Positions 42,408 to 54,337 of a stretch of 64,000 bases of DNA are shown here, piece after piece. The notes below the pieces were generated by a model. That model was not told the DNA's origin. It worked only from the letters and a program-made list of their open reading frames with translations, and ran no database searches. Where the stretch lies: positions 2,356,001-2,420,000 of the forward strand of contig NZ_CP040887.1 in assembly GCF_006337125.1 (NCBI RefSeq). The letters run 5' to 3'. The translations under genes and the position numbers were made by a program. The stretch is from Serinicoccus chungangensis. Lineage in GTDB: Bacteria > Actinomycetota > Actinomycetes > Actinomycetales > Dermatophilaceae. Every line of letters begins with the position of its first letter. Position 1 is the first letter of the stretch.

Positions 42408-42448
42408 GATGACGGCGGGCCGACCTCTCCGGTCGGCCCGCCGTCATC
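42408..42448 (+). terminator. Second tandem hairpin, 18-bp perfect stem
   Basis: An 18-bp perfect stem with loop TCTCC, 3 bases after the first hairpin and 42 bases before the permease GTG. There is no U-tract, so partial read-through into the permease genes is likely. Confidence 0.75.
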
Positions 42449-42490
42449 ATGGTCCCTGATCCGCACCCCCGCTGGGCCGAGGAGTCCGCC

Positions 42491-43501
42491 GTGCTGAAGT
42501 TCGTCATCCGCCGTGTCCTGCAGATGGGGCTCGCGCTGATCATGCTGAGCCTGCTGCTCTTCGCCTGGCTGCGAGCCCTCCCCGGCGGCCCGGTCAGCGC
42601 GCTGCTCGGGGAGCGCGGCTCCCCCGAGGCCGCCGCCGACCTGCGCCGTCAGCTGGGTCTGGACCAGCCGCTGCCCGTGCAGTACGTCCGCTTCGTCCAG
42701 CGTGCGCTCGACGGTGACTTCGGCATCTCCACCGGCGTCTTCCGCGGGCAGCCGGCGCTGGACATCTTCCTGACCCGGTTGCCCGCCACCATCGAGCTGA
42801 GCATCTTCGCCCTCGCCATCGCCCTCACCCTGGCCATCCCGCTGGGCTACATCTCCGCCCGGCGCCGCGGCGGCGTCCTCGACACCGGGCTGGTCATCAG
42901 CTCGCTCGTCGGGGTGGCGGTCCCGGTGTTCTTCCTGGCCTTCGTCCTCAAGTACCTCTTCGCCGTGCGCTGGGGCCTGCTGCCCCCGTCCGGCTACCAG
43001 ACCGCCGGCATCGACGCCACCAGGGTGACCGGCTTCGCCGTGCTGGACGGCATCCTGACCCGGGAGTGGGACGCCTCCTGGGACGCGTTCCGACACCTGC
43101 TGCTGCCGGCGATCGCGCTGTCCTCCATCCCGTTCGCGGTGATCTTCCGCATCACCCGTGCGTCGGTGCTCGACGTCATGGACGAGGACTACGTCCGGAC
43201 CGCCCGGGCCAAGGGCCTGCGCGCCCCGGTCATCCGGGTGCGGCACATCATGCGCAACGCCCTCATCCCCGTCATCACCATCATCGGGCTCCAGGTCGGT
43301 GCGCTGCTGGCCGGAGCGGTCCTCACCGAGAAGGTCTTCGCCTTCCCCGGGATCGGGCAGGCGCTGGCCCTGGGCTTCGAGACCCGCGACTACCCCGTGC
43401 TGCAGGTGCTCATCATGATGGCCGCGATCATCTACATCGTCGTCAACCTGCTGGTCGACATCGCCTACGCCCTGATCGACCCGCGTGTGCGGACCAAGTG
43501 A
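42491..43501 (+). CDS. Peptide ABC transporter permease (DppB type)
   Basis: 336 residues, six membrane helices. The N-terminal signature FVIRRVLQMGLALIMLSLLL, LPGGP and LGLDQPLPVQYVRFVQ are characteristic of DppB/OppB. The EAA loop reads DYVRTARAKGLRAPVIRVRH. The GTG is preceded by GAGGAG. It forms the channel with the DppC-type protein. Confidence 0.93.
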   Translation: MLKFVIRRVLQMGLALIMLSLLLFAWLRALPGGPVSALLGERGSPEAAADLRRQLGLDQPLPVQYVRFVQRALDGDFGISTGVFRGQPALDIFLTRLPATIELSIFALAIALTLAIPLGYISARRRGGVLDTGLVISSLVGVAVPVFFLAFVLKYLFAVRWGLLPPSGYQTAGIDATRVTGFAVLDGILTREWDASWDAFRHLLLPAIALSSIPFAVIFRITRASVLDVMDEDYVRTARAKGLRAPVIRVRHIMRNALIPVITIIGLQVGALLAGAVLTEKVFAFPGIGQALALGFETRDYPVLQVLIMMAAIIYIVVNLLVDIAYALIDPRVRTK

Positions 43502-43511
43502 GGACGCGGAC

Positions 43512-44453
43512 ATGACTTCCTACGGTGACACCAAGAAGGCCCGCATCGACGCCCTCGCCGAGGCCGGGGCGCTCAGCGACGAGGAGGGCGTCAGCCTCTG
43601 GCGCTCGGCGTGGCTGCGGCTGCGCAAGGACCCGGTCTTCCTCATCGGCGCCGCGATCGTCACGGCCTTCGTCCTGCTCGCGATCATCGCCCCCTGGATC
43701 GCCCCCCACGACCCCGCCGCCCGGCTGCTCATCGGGGAGGTCAGCCGCCAGTCCAACCCCGTGCCCGAGCCCCGGCCCGGCTTCCCGCTCGGGGCCGACG
43801 ACCGGGGCCGCGACCTGCTCTCCCGCCTCATCGTGGGCTCCCGGCAGACGCTCATCGTCGGCGTCCTGGCGACCCTGGGTGGCCTGATCGGCGGACTGAC
43901 CCTCGGGATCCTCGCGGGGGGCATCGGCGGGTGGGTCGACGCCGCGGTCATGCGGGTCGTCGACGTCATGCTCTCCATCCCCTCGCTCCTCCTGGCCTTC
44001 TCGCTCGCGGCCATCCTCGAGCCGTCGCAGTGGAGCGTCATCGCCGCCATCGCGATCATCCAGGTGCCGATCTTCGCGCGGCTGCTGCGGGGCTCGATGC
44101 TCAGCCAGCGGCACAGCGACCACGTGCTCGCGGCGCGGGCCCTGGGGGTACGGCCCGTCCCCATCGTCTTCCGGCACATGCTGCCCAACGCCATCGGCCC
44201 GGTCATCGTCCAGGCCACCCTGGTCCTCGCCGTCGCCATCATCGACGCCGCCGCCCTGTCCTTCCTCGGCCTCGGCAACCCTGACGACACCCGGCCCGAG
44301 TGGGGCCAGATGCTCGGCGCCGCGCAGCCCTACTTCAACAGCTACCCGCACCTGGCCTTCTACCCGGCGATCTGCATCGTCACCGTGGCGCTGGGCTTCA
44401 CCCTCATGGGCGAGTCCCTGCGCGAGGCCCTCGACCCCAAGTCCCGTCGCTGA
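43512..44453 (+). CDS. Peptide ABC transporter permease (DppC type)
   Basis: 313 residues with a ~40-residue cytosolic start, then six helices; LGADDRGRDLLSRLIVGSR, the EAA loop HVLAARALGVRPVPIVFRHM and DAAALSFLGLG are the DppC/OppC hallmarks. ATG with GAGGA about 8 bases upstream, 10 bases after the dppB-type stop. Confidence 0.93.
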   Translation: MTSYGDTKKARIDALAEAGALSDEEGVSLWRSAWLRLRKDPVFLIGAAIVTAFVLLAIIAPWIAPHDPAARLLIGEVSRQSNPVPEPRPGFPLGADDRGRDLLSRLIVGSRQTLIVGVLATLGGLIGGLTLGILAGGIGGWVDAAVMRVVDVMLSIPSLLLAFSLAAILEPSQWSVIAAIAIIQVPIFARLLRGSMLSQRHSDHVLAARALGVRPVPIVFRHMLPNAIGPVIVQATLVLAVAIIDAAALSFLGLGNPDDTRPEWGQMLGAAQPYFNSYPHLAFYPAICIVTVALGFTLMGESLREALDPKSRR

Positions 44454-44465
44454 GGAGCCCGGCCG

Positions 44466-45545
44466 ATGACCGAACCATCCCTGACCCACCCCTCCGCACC
44501 GACCGACGGCGAGGGGCCCCTGCTCGCGGTCAACGACCTCACCGTGACCTTCGGGAAGGGCGCCAAGGCCTTCACCGCCGTCGACCGGGTCAGCTTCGAG
44601 GTGCACCCGGGACAGACCGTCGGCCTGGTCGGCGAGTCCGGCTGCGGGAAGTCGGTGACCTCGCTGGCGATCATGGGCCTGCTGCCCGCGCGGGGCAACA
44701 CCGTGAGCGGCGAGGTGCTCTTCGACGGCGCGGACCTGCTCCGGCTGCGCCAGGACCAGCTCCGGGACCGCCGGGGCAGGGACCTGGCGATGATCTTCCA
44801 GGACCCGCTGTCCTCCCTCAACCCGGTGGTCCCGCTCGGGGTGCAGGTCGCCGAGGTGCTGCAGCGGCACCGGGGGATGGGCCGCGGTCCCGCGCAGAAG
44901 CAGGCGGCCGTGCTGCTGGAGAAGGTCGGCATCCCGGACCCCACACGGCGGCTGCGGGAGTACCCGCACCAGCTCTCCGGCGGCATGCGGCAACGTGCGC
45001 TCATCGCCATGGCGCTCGCCTGCGAGCCCCGGCTGCTCATCGCCGACGAGCCCACGACCGCCCTCGACGTCACCATCCAGGCCCAGATCCTGGCGCTGCT
45101 GCGCGAGCTCGTCACCGAGTCGGGCACCGCCCTCATCATGATCACCCACGACCTCGGCGTCGTCGCCGGGCTGTGCGACCAGGTCAACGTCCTCTACGGC
45201 GGCAAGGTCGTGGAGCGGGCCGAGCGGCACGACCTCTTCGCCCGCCCGCGCCACCCCTACACCGGCGGGCTGCTCGCCTCCATCCCCCGGCTCACCGAGG
45301 AGCGCGGCCGACGGCTCGACCCGGTGCCGGGCTCGGTCGCCGACAACATCCCCTGGGAGGGCGGGTGCGCCTTCGCGCCCCGCTGCTCCTCGGAGGTGGC
45401 GGCGTGCCGGTCGACGACCCCCGAGCTGGTCCCCGACGAGGACGGTCCGGGCACCGGCCGGCTGCTGCGCTGCCACCACCCCCTGGAGGAGCACCCCTTG
45501 GACGACGCCCCGGTGCCCGAGCACCACGAGGAGGACCAGCCGTGA
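44466..45545 (+). CDS. Peptide ABC transporter ATPase (DppD type)
   Basis: 359 residues. Walker A GESGCGKS (about res 57-64), Q-loop FQDPLSSLNPV, signature LSGGMRQRA, Walker B LLIADEPTTALD, H-loop ITHD. The C-terminal oligopeptide motif HPYTGGLLASIP and a Cys-rich CAFAPRCSSEVAAC, which in DppD/OppD proteins binds a 4Fe-4S cluster, are both present. It powers import together with the next gene. Confidence 0.94.
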   Translation: MTEPSLTHPSAPTDGEGPLLAVNDLTVTFGKGAKAFTAVDRVSFEVHPGQTVGLVGESGCGKSVTSLAIMGLLPARGNTVSGEVLFDGADLLRLRQDQLRDRRGRDLAMIFQDPLSSLNPVVPLGVQVAEVLQRHRGMGRGPAQKQAAVLLEKVGIPDPTRRLREYPHQLSGGMRQRALIAMALACEPRLLIADEPTTALDVTIQAQILALLRELVTESGTALIMITHDLGVVAGLCDQVNVLYGGKVVERAERHDLFARPRHPYTGGLLASIPRLTEERGRRLDPVPGSVADNIPWEGGCAFAPRCSSEVAACRSTTPELVPDEDGPGTGRLLRCHHPLEEHPLDDAPVPEHHEEDQP

Positions 45546-46720
45546 GCACGACCGTCGGGGAGACCACCCCGCAGCAGCCCGCCGCGACCGAGCCGGACCT
45601 GCTCGTCGACGTGCGCGGCCTCAAGGTGCACTTCCCCATCAAGAAGGGCATCGTCTTCGACCGGACCGTCGGTCACGTCTACGCGGTGGACGGGATGGAC
45701 GTGCAGATCCGGCGCGGCGAGACCTACGGCCTCGTCGGGGAGTCCGGGTGCGGCAAGTCCACCTTCGGCAGGGCGCTGCTGCAGCTCGAGCCGATCACCG
45801 CCGGTGAGGTGCACGTGGACGGCATCGACCTGTCCACCCTCAAGGGCGAGAAGCTGCGCACCCACCGCCGGCACATGCAGATGGTCTTCCAGGACCCGCT
45901 GGGCAGCCTGGACCCGCGGCAGACGGTGGAGCAGCTGCTGCTGGAGGGGATGCGCGCCCACGGCATGGCCTCCGACGGCAAGGCCGCGCGCCGGCGGCTC
46001 TCCGAGCTGCTCACCGCCGTCGGCCTGCCCACGGCGGCCCTGTCGAAGTACCCCCACGAGTTCTCCGGGGGCCAGCGCCAGCGGGTCGGCATCGCCCGCG
46101 CCCTCTCGGTGGACCCGCAGCTCATCATCGCCGACGAGCCGGTGAGCGCTCTCGACGTGTCCGTCCAGGCCCAGGTCATCAACCTGCTCGGCGACCTCCA
46201 GCAGGAGTTCGGCCTCACCTACCTCGTCATCGCCCACGACCTCGCGGTGGTCCGGCACATCAGCGACCGGATCGGGGTCATGTACCTCGGGTCGATGGTC
46301 GAGGAGGCGGACGCCGAGGACCTCTACGACATGCCGCTGCACCCCTACACCCGGGCCCTGCTGTCCGCGGTCCCCGTCCCGGACCCCACGGTCGAGGACA
46401 CCCGCGAGCAGATCCTGCTCACCGGCGACCTCCCCTCGCCGGCCAACCCGCCCACGGGGTGCCGCTTCCACACCCGCTGCCCCTGGCGGCAGGAGACCCG
46501 GTGCGACGACGAGCGGCCCCAGCTGCGCGTGGTGGAGATCGACGGGGTCCCCCCGAGCCACCGCGTCGCCTGCCACTGGGCCGAGCAGATCGCCAGCGGC
46601 GAGCTGCAGCCGCACGACGTGGACCCGGTCGAGGACGACGAGACGCGCCGGACCGAGACCCCCGACGAGGCCGACGGCGCAGGCGCCACCGCACGGGACC
46701 TGCCCGGCTCCAGCGGGTGA
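45542..46720 (+). CDS. Peptide ABC transporter ATPase (DppF type)
   Basis: 392 residues. Walker A GESGCGKST, FQDPLGSLDPRQTV, FSGGQRQRVGIARALS, LIIADEPVSALDVSVQAQV, IAHD, HPYTRALLSAVPVPDP and the terminal cysteine cluster CRFHTRCPWRQETRC. The GTG start overlaps the DppD-type stop as GTGA. A non-conserved acidic tail of about 50 residues ends the protein. Last gene of the importer operon. Confidence 0.94.
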   Translation: MSTTVGETTPQQPAATEPDLLVDVRGLKVHFPIKKGIVFDRTVGHVYAVDGMDVQIRRGETYGLVGESGCGKSTFGRALLQLEPITAGEVHVDGIDLSTLKGEKLRTHRRHMQMVFQDPLGSLDPRQTVEQLLLEGMRAHGMASDGKAARRRLSELLTAVGLPTAALSKYPHEFSGGQRQRVGIARALSVDPQLIIADEPVSALDVSVQAQVINLLGDLQQEFGLTYLVIAHDLAVVRHISDRIGVMYLGSMVEEADAEDLYDMPLHPYTRALLSAVPVPDPTVEDTREQILLTGDLPSPANPPTGCRFHTRCPWRQETRCDDERPQLRVVEIDGVPPSHRVACHWAEQIASGELQPHDVDPVEDDETRRTETPDEADGAGATARDLPGSSG

Positions 46721-46742
46721 GTCCTCGGCCCCCCGCGGGGTC

Positions 46743-46748
46743 TAGCCT
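46743..46748 (+). promoter_or_regulatory. -10 box for leaderless amidotransferase transcript
   Basis: TAGCCT, 6 bases before the ATG. Confidence 0.5.
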
Positions 46749-46754
46749 GTGGCC

Positions 46755-47468
46755 ATGACCCCACGGGCGCTGGTCGTGCAGCACGAGGAGAAGGCACCCC
46801 CGGGCCTGCTGGTGCCCTGGTTGGAGCAGGCCGGGCTGGAGTGCGACGTCCTGCCCGCGCACGAGGGGTATGCCGTCCCGGCCGACCTCGGCGACCACGC
46901 CGCCCTCGTGGTGCTCGGGGGGTCGATGGACGCCTGGGACGACGGCGCATACCGGTGGTTGCTGCCGACGCGGGCCCTCATCGCCGGCACGGTGTCCTCG
47001 GGGCGAGCCTTCCTCGGCGTCTGCCTCGGGCACCAGCTGGCCGCGCTGGCCCTCGGCGGCGCGGTAGGCCGCCAGCCCGGGGGGCAGACGACGGGGCTGC
47101 ATCCGTGGCGCCCCACGCGGGAGGGTCTCGCCGACCCGTTCACCAGCGCGCTGCAGCCCGGCACCGAGGTGCTGCACTTCAACTCCGACGCGGTCACGGC
47201 CCTCCCCCCGGGGGCGACGCTGCTCGCGGGTGACGAGGACGGCACCGTGCAGGCAGCCCGCTACGGCCCCCTCGCCTGGGGGGTGCAGTTCCACCCCGAG
47301 GTGGACGACGTCCTCGTGCAGGGCTGGGCGACCGGCCGGCGCCCCGAGGCCGAGGACGCCACCGTCCGCGTGCTCCGGCAGCGGCAGGCCGAGCTGCACC
47401 CCGCCTGGGAGCAGCTCATCCACCGCTTCGGGCTGCTCGCCACGACGCCGCAGGCACAGCCCGCCTGA
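46755..47468 (+). CDS. Class I glutamine amidotransferase-like protein
   Basis: 237 residues. The catalytic triad is recognisable: nucleophile Cys in FLGVCLGHQLAA, His and Glu in AWGVQFHPEVDD. VVLGGSMDAWDD is the usual oxyanion strand. No synthase domain is fused, so this is a free-standing GATase1 of the YfeJ/GuaA-like type, acting perhaps on gamma-glutamyl compounds. ATG 46755 is supported by the -10 box; an in-frame GTG lies 6 bases upstream. Separate from the ABC operon by 34 bases. Confidence 0.85.
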   Translation: MTPRALVVQHEEKAPPGLLVPWLEQAGLECDVLPAHEGYAVPADLGDHAALVVLGGSMDAWDDGAYRWLLPTRALIAGTVSSGRAFLGVCLGHQLAALALGGAVGRQPGGQTTGLHPWRPTREGLADPFTSALQPGTEVLHFNSDAVTALPPGATLLAGDEDGTVQAARYGPLAWGVQFHPEVDDVLVQGWATGRRPEAEDATVRVLRQRQAELHPAWEQLIHRFGLLATTPQAQPA

Positions 47469-47471
47469 GGT

Positions 47472-47491
47472 CCGGGTGCCGGGGCACCCGG
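47472..47491 (+). terminator. Hairpin after amidotransferase gene
   Basis: CCGGGTG...CACCCGG around a 6-base GC loop (the stem can close further to 9 bp). It starts 4 bases after the stop. Confidence 0.5.
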
Positions 47492-47579
47492 CCGAGCACC
47501 CGCTCCGCAGGGGCAGGGGCCGCCGCCGGCGTGGGAGACTGTGGCCCACCAGCCGTTCGGCCGCCTCGAGGAGCCAGCC

Positions 47580-49166
47580 ATGAGCGACGCAGCGATCTTC
47601 ATCGCCGCGACCTTCGCCGCGGGCCTGCTCGCCACGACGCTGCGCCTCCCGGCCCTGCTCGGCTTCCTGCTGGCCGGCTTCGCCCTCAACTGGCTGGGCG
47701 TCGAGGAGCTGCCCTACCTCGACTTCATGGCCGACCTCGGCGTCACCCTGCTGCTGTTCGGCATCGGTCTGAAGCTCAACGTCCGCAGCCTGCTGTCCCG
47801 GGAGGTGTGGGCCACCACCGTGGGGCACATGGCCCTGTCGGTCGCCGTGGGCACCGGCTTCCTCTGGGTGGTGGCCCTGCTCGGCTACCCCCTCTTGCAG
47901 GGCCTGGACCTGCAGACCCTCGCCCTCGTCGGCTTCGCGCTGTCCTTCTCCTCGACGGTCTTCGTCGTCAAGGTGCTCGAAAAGCACTCCGAGCTGCAGT
48001 CCTTCTACGGCCGGGTGGCCATCGGCATCCTGGTGCTGCAGGACCTGGCGGCGGTCATCTTCATGACGGTCTCCGGCGGACGCATCCCCAGCATCTGGGC
48101 GATCCCCGTCGTGCTGGCGCTGGCCCCGACGGTCTGGGTGGCACGGTGGCTGTGGAGCCGCATCCCGCACGGGGAGATGCAGGCGCTCTTCGGTCTGGCC
48201 ATGGCGCTCGGACCCGGCTACGCGGCCTTCGACGCCGTCGGGCTCAAGGGCGACCTGGGTGCGCTCGTCGTCGGCATGCTGCTGGCCGGGCACCAGGCGG
48301 CCAGCGACCTGTCGCACACGCTCTTCCTGCTCAAGGACCTGCTGCTCATCGGGTTCTTCATCTCCATCGGCTTCATCGGCACGCCGACCGCCTCCTCGGC
48401 GGTGCTGGGTCTGCTCCTCCTCCTGCTGCTGCCGGCCCAGATCGCGCTCTACGTCTTCCTCCTCGACCGGCACAAGCTCCGTCGGCGGACCTCGGTCAAG
48501 GCCGGCGTGCTGCTGGGCAACTACTCCGAGTTCGGTCTCATCGTCACCTCGGTCGCGGTGGCGAGCGCCATGCTCGACGAGGAGTGGCTGGTCGTGATGT
48601 CGGTCGCCGTCGCCGCCAGCTTCGTGGCCGCCACCCTCATCAACGAGAAGTCGGACGCGATCCTGCGCTGGGCCCGGCAGGTCATGCCGATGCACCCCCC
48701 GAACGACGTGCACCCGCACGAGCTGCCGATCTCCTTCGGCGACGCCCGGGCGGTGGTCATGGGGATGGGGCGGATCGGCAGGAGCGCCTACGCCGAGCTC
48801 TCCGAGGTCTACGGGATGGCGGTCCTCGGGGTCGAGAACCTCCCGAACCGCGTCATCCGCCTGCGCGAGCGAGGTCTGACCGTGGTCGAGGCCGACGCCG
48901 CGGACGGCGACTTCTGGAGCCGGCTGGAGTCCACCCGCCAGGTGGAGATCGTCGTCCTCGCCATGCCCTTCCACGGCGCCAACCGGGTCGCGCTGGAGCA
49001 GCTCACGGCCAGCGACTACGACGGCGTCATCGCCGTGGTCGCGCAGTACGACGACGAGGTGGGCGACCTCGAGGCCCGCGGGGCCGACGTCGTCGTCAAC
49101 CTCTACGAGGGCGCCGGCGCCACCATCGCCGAGCGCGCCGCCGAGGCCACCACCGGCGGCCTCTGA
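47580..49166 (+). CDS. Kef-type monovalent cation:proton antiporter (CPA2) with TrkA-N domain
   Basis: 528 residues. About twelve membrane helices (res ~1-365) with CPA2 features LGFLLAGFALNWLGV, LLLFGIGLKLN and FSSTVFVVKVLEKHSELQSFYG, then a cytosolic Rossmann domain (VVMGMGRIGRSAYAEL, GLTVVEADAADGDFWSRL) of the TrkA-N/RCK type that senses NAD(H) or redox state. It probably exchanges K+ or Na+ for protons. The ATG has GAGGAG 6 bases upstream. Confidence 0.9.
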   Translation: MSDAAIFIAATFAAGLLATTLRLPALLGFLLAGFALNWLGVEELPYLDFMADLGVTLLLFGIGLKLNVRSLLSREVWATTVGHMALSVAVGTGFLWVVALLGYPLLQGLDLQTLALVGFALSFSSTVFVVKVLEKHSELQSFYGRVAIGILVLQDLAAVIFMTVSGGRIPSIWAIPVVLALAPTVWVARWLWSRIPHGEMQALFGLAMALGPGYAAFDAVGLKGDLGALVVGMLLAGHQAASDLSHTLFLLKDLLLIGFFISIGFIGTPTASSAVLGLLLLLLLPAQIALYVFLLDRHKLRRRTSVKAGVLLGNYSEFGLIVTSVAVASAMLDEEWLVVMSVAVAASFVAATLINEKSDAILRWARQVMPMHPPNDVHPHELPISFGDARAVVMGMGRIGRSAYAELSEVYGMAVLGVENLPNRVIRLRERGLTVVEADAADGDFWSRLESTRQVEIVVLAMPFHGANRVALEQLTASDYDGVIAVVAQYDDEVGDLEARGADVVVNLYEGAGATIAERAAEATTGGL

Positions 49167-49170
49167 CGCC

Positions 49171-49191
49171 CGCCCCGGCGACGCCGGGGCG
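49171..49191. terminator. Bidirectional terminator between antiporter and USP genes
   Basis: A perfect 9-bp stem CGCCCCGGC/GCCGGGGCG with loop GAC between convergent stop codons. Confidence 0.65.
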
Positions 49192-49196
49192 AGCCC

Positions 49197-50090
49197 TCAG
49201 GCGGAGCGCGAGACGATGACCGGGCAGGGCGCGGCCCGTATGAGGCGCTGGCTGACCGAGCCGAGCAGCCGCCCCCGGACCGCCCCCCGCCCGCGGCTGC
49301 CGACGACGAGGGCGTCCCACCCACGCGCCGCGTCCAGCAGGGTCGGCACGACCGCACCCCGCCGCACCTCCCAGTCCACGGGCACCTGCGGGTAGGCCTC
49401 GACCGCCGGCTGCAGCGCCCGGACCACGGCCTCGGCGTGGCGGCGCTCGACGGCCGCCCACTCCGGGCTGTCCGGCTCGGTCACGACATACCCGTCGACC
49501 ACCTCGAGGAACCACGTGCTCAGGGCGGTGACCGCGGCACCGGTGAGGTCCGCGAGCGCCAGTGCGGCACGCGCGGCGCGGGCGCTGTCCTCGCTGCCGT
49601 CGACGCCGAGGCCGATCTGACCGTGGGTCAGGGTCTCGACGTCGACCCCGGCGTTCACCACCGCCACCGGGCGCCGGGCGTGGGCGGCGACCCCGAGCGA
49701 GGTGCTGCCGAGCAGGAACTCCTCCATCGCGCTCTTGCGGCCGGTCCCCACCACCAGCAGCGCGGCGTCGTCCTGGTGGGCCAGCAGCGCCGCCACCGGC
49801 GAGCCGCGCGAGACGTCCAGCCGCGCGTCGACCCCGAGGCGATCCCCCAGGGCCGCGACCCAGGCGCGCAGGTCGGCGACCGTCTCCTCCTCGGCCTCCA
49901 GCACGGTGGTCACCGCCACCGCCTCGCCGCCGGCCATCCGCGCCGCGAGCGCCTCCGGCTCGCTGGCGTGGACGACGACGAGTCCGGCTCCGGTCCGCGC
50001 CGCGGTGCGGGCCGCCCACTCGAGCGCGACCTCCCCCTCCCCCGCGCCCGCCGCACCGACCACGATCGGGTGCTCCAGCCGAGTCGTCAC
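49197..50090 (-). CDS. Tandem universal stress protein
   Basis: 297 residues made of two USP domains (res ~1-145 and ~155-297). Each begins with a beta strand (HPIVVGAAGAGEG; IGLGVDGSEDSARAARAA) and the second ends with the ATP-binding signature VVGSRGRGAVRGRLLGSVSQ. Double-domain USPs in actinobacteria bind ATP and respond to hypoxia or stasis. I chose the GTG at 50090 because GGAGGTGG lies 5 bases before it. The ATG at 50105 would put that ribosome site inside the gene. Confidence 0.9.
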   Translation of the reverse strand: MTTRLEHPIVVGAAGAGEGEVALEWAARTAARTGAGLVVVHASEPEALAARMAGGEAVAVTTVLEAEEETVADLRAWVAALGDRLGVDARLDVSRGSPVAALLAHQDDAALLVVGTGRKSAMEEFLLGSTSLGVAAHARRPVAVVNAGVDVETLTHGQIGLGVDGSEDSARAARAALALADLTGAAVTALSTWFLEVVDGYVVTEPDSPEWAAVERRHAEAVVRALQPAVEAYPQVPVDWEVRRGAVVPTLLDAARGWDALVVGSRGRGAVRGRLLGSVSQRLIRAAPCPVIVSRSA

Positions 50091-50194
50091 CGACACCACC
50101 TCCATGGCAGCTTGAAGAGTGCCTCCAGCCTACCGCCACAGCGCCCGTAGACTCGGGCACGAAACGTCCCGACCGCGACTGACCAGGGAGAGGC

Positions 50195-52406
<2,212 letters not shown>

Positions 52407-52414
<8 letters not shown>

Positions 52415-53651
52415 GGAGGGGCGCGGCACCGACGGCTCCTCCGCCGCGCGCCGCGCCGCCCCCCTCGGGCTGCTCACGCTGCTCGCGGTGGCCCTGGTCT
52501 CGGTCAACCTCCGTCCCGGGGCCACCTCCATCGGACCGGTCCTCGCCGAGCTCGAGGCGGGGGTCGGGGTCACCCCGGCGGTCGCCGGGGTGCTCACCGC
52601 CCTCCCCGGCCTGTGCTTCGGGCTGCTGGGGATGGCGGCCGTCCCGCTGTCGCGCCGCTGGGGCCTCACCGGCACGATCTGCCTCGGGCTGGCCCTGGTC
52701 GTCCTGGGGCTGGCGCTGCGCACGCTCACCGGCTCGACCGCGCCCTTCGTGGTCCTGTCGGCGGTGGCGCTCGGCGGCATGGCCGTCGGCAACGTCCTCG
52801 TGCCGGCCTGGATCAAGCGTCAGCCCGGCGCCGGGGTGCGGCTCATGACGATCTACAGCACCGGCCTCACCGTGGGCGGCGCCTCCGGGGCGGCGCTCTC
52901 GGCACCCGTCGCCGCCGCGGGGCCGGGGTGGCGCGGCGCACTCGGCGTGTGGGCCGTGGTCGCCACCACCGCCCTCGCGGCCTGGCTCCTGGTGGCCCGC
53001 CGGGAGCACGGGTCCCTCGTCCCCACCGGCGGCGGCGTGGCCACGCGCCGGCTGGTGCGCTCCCCGACCGCGGTGGCGCTCACGGTGCTCTTCGGCATGC
53101 AGTCGATGAACGCCTACGTGCAGTTCGGCTGGCTCCCCCAGATCTACCGCGACGCCGGCCTGTCCGCCTCCACGGCCGGGCTGCTCACCGGGTCGCTCAC
53201 CGCGACGGGCATCATCGGCGGACTGCTCATGCCGACGGTGATCCACCGCTCCCGCACCCTCGCACCATGGATGGTCGCCTTCGGGGTGCTCGCGGTCCTG
53301 GGGTACGCCGGGCTGCTCGTCGCCCCGGCCGCCCTGCCCTGGGTGTGGGTGGCGCTCCTCGGGTTGTCCGGATGGGCCTTCCCGACGGTCATCGCGCTGC
53401 TCGCCGCCCGGAGCCGCCGGCCCGAGGTCACCGCGGGGCTGTCCGGGTTCGTGCAGCCGGTGGGCTACCTGTGCGCCGCGGCCGGCCCGTTCCTCGTCGG
53501 CCTCCTGCACTCCTGGACCGGGGACTGGCGGCTGGTCCTCGTCCTGCTGGCGCTCAGCGGGGTGCCGCTGGCTGTCGCCGGGGTCCGGGCCTCGCGCCCG
53601 GTCTACGTCGACGACGAGCTCGACCCTCCGGGCGTGCCCGCCCCCGCCTGA
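52407..53651 (+). CDS. MFS transporter, CynX/NimT family
   Basis: 414 residues, about twelve helices. The N-terminal motif [20 protein letters not shown] is characteristic of CynX/NimT (cyanate or 2-nitroimidazole exporter) proteins. [20 protein letters not shown] in the second half is also typical. Substrate unknown. The GTG start lies inside the end of icd, so the two genes are translationally coupled without obvious metabolic link. Confidence 0.87.
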
Positions 53652-53703
53652 GCCCGGAGCCCAGAGCCCGGAGGAGCCGGGGTGCGCGGGCCGGGGCCGG
53701 CCC

Positions 53704-54219
53704 TCAGCCCTGCCGGCGCCGCACGAGACCCGCGACGTACTCCGCCTGCCCGAGGTGCTTGAGCGCGTCCTCGAGGACCGAGCAGAGCCGCACGCCGACG
53801 GTCACCGGAGGGTCGTAGGAGTCGTCCAGGACGCGCGCCATACCCGGGGCGTCCAGCCCGTCCACCAGCCGACGCGTGAGCTCGTGGACGGCACCCGCAT
53901 ACCCCACCAGCAGCTGCGGGTCGTCCAGCGCGAACCGGCCGACCTCCGCGGGGTCCTGCCCGTAGCCCATCGCGTCCGGGGGGTAGGGCAGGTCGAACCG
54001 CTCGCGCCACCCCTGGTCCCAGGCCTGCTCCCGACCCAGGAGCGGCGCGAGCTGGGCGTCCTGCTGCCGGAGCAGGTGCCACAGCAGCCACCCCGCGGGG
54101 TTCGCCTCGTCGTCGGGCCGCCACCGCAGCTGCTCGGGCGACAGGCCGTCGACCACGGCACCCACCCCCTCCTCCACGCGCGAGAAGCCGTCGACGAGCA
54201 GGTCCTGGAAGGCGTCCAT
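53704..54219 (-). CDS. DinB-family (DUF664) four-helix-bundle protein
   Basis: 171 residues: DAFQDLLVDGFSRVEEGVGA, ANPAGWLLWHLLRQQDAQL (first metal His), GYAGAVHELTRRLVDGLD and VLEDALKHLGQAEYVAGLVR (third His region). DinB proteins include mycothiol- and bacillithiol-dependent transferases, so a thiol-transferase role is plausible beside mshB-containing genetics, but no substrate is evident. ATG chosen because the conserved helix begins at once. Short direct repeats of GAGCCCGGAG lie just after the convergent MFS stop. Confidence 0.82.
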   Translation of the reverse strand: MDAFQDLLVDGFSRVEEGVGAVVDGLSPEQLRWRPDDEANPAGWLLWHLLRQQDAQLAPLLGREQAWDQGWRERFDLPYPPDAMGYGQDPAEVGRFALDDPQLLVGYAGAVHELTRRLVDGLDAPGMARVLDDSYDPPVTVGVRLCSVLEDALKHLGQAEYVAGLVRRRQG

Positions 54220-54337
54220 GGACGGCACGCTAATGCGGCACCGTCGCCAGCGCCCCCGGACGCTGGGGGGTATCCCCCCACGTCCGAGGTGGCCCGCCCC
54301 ATGGCCGCAGGGAGGTGCGGGCGGACACGATGTCGGC

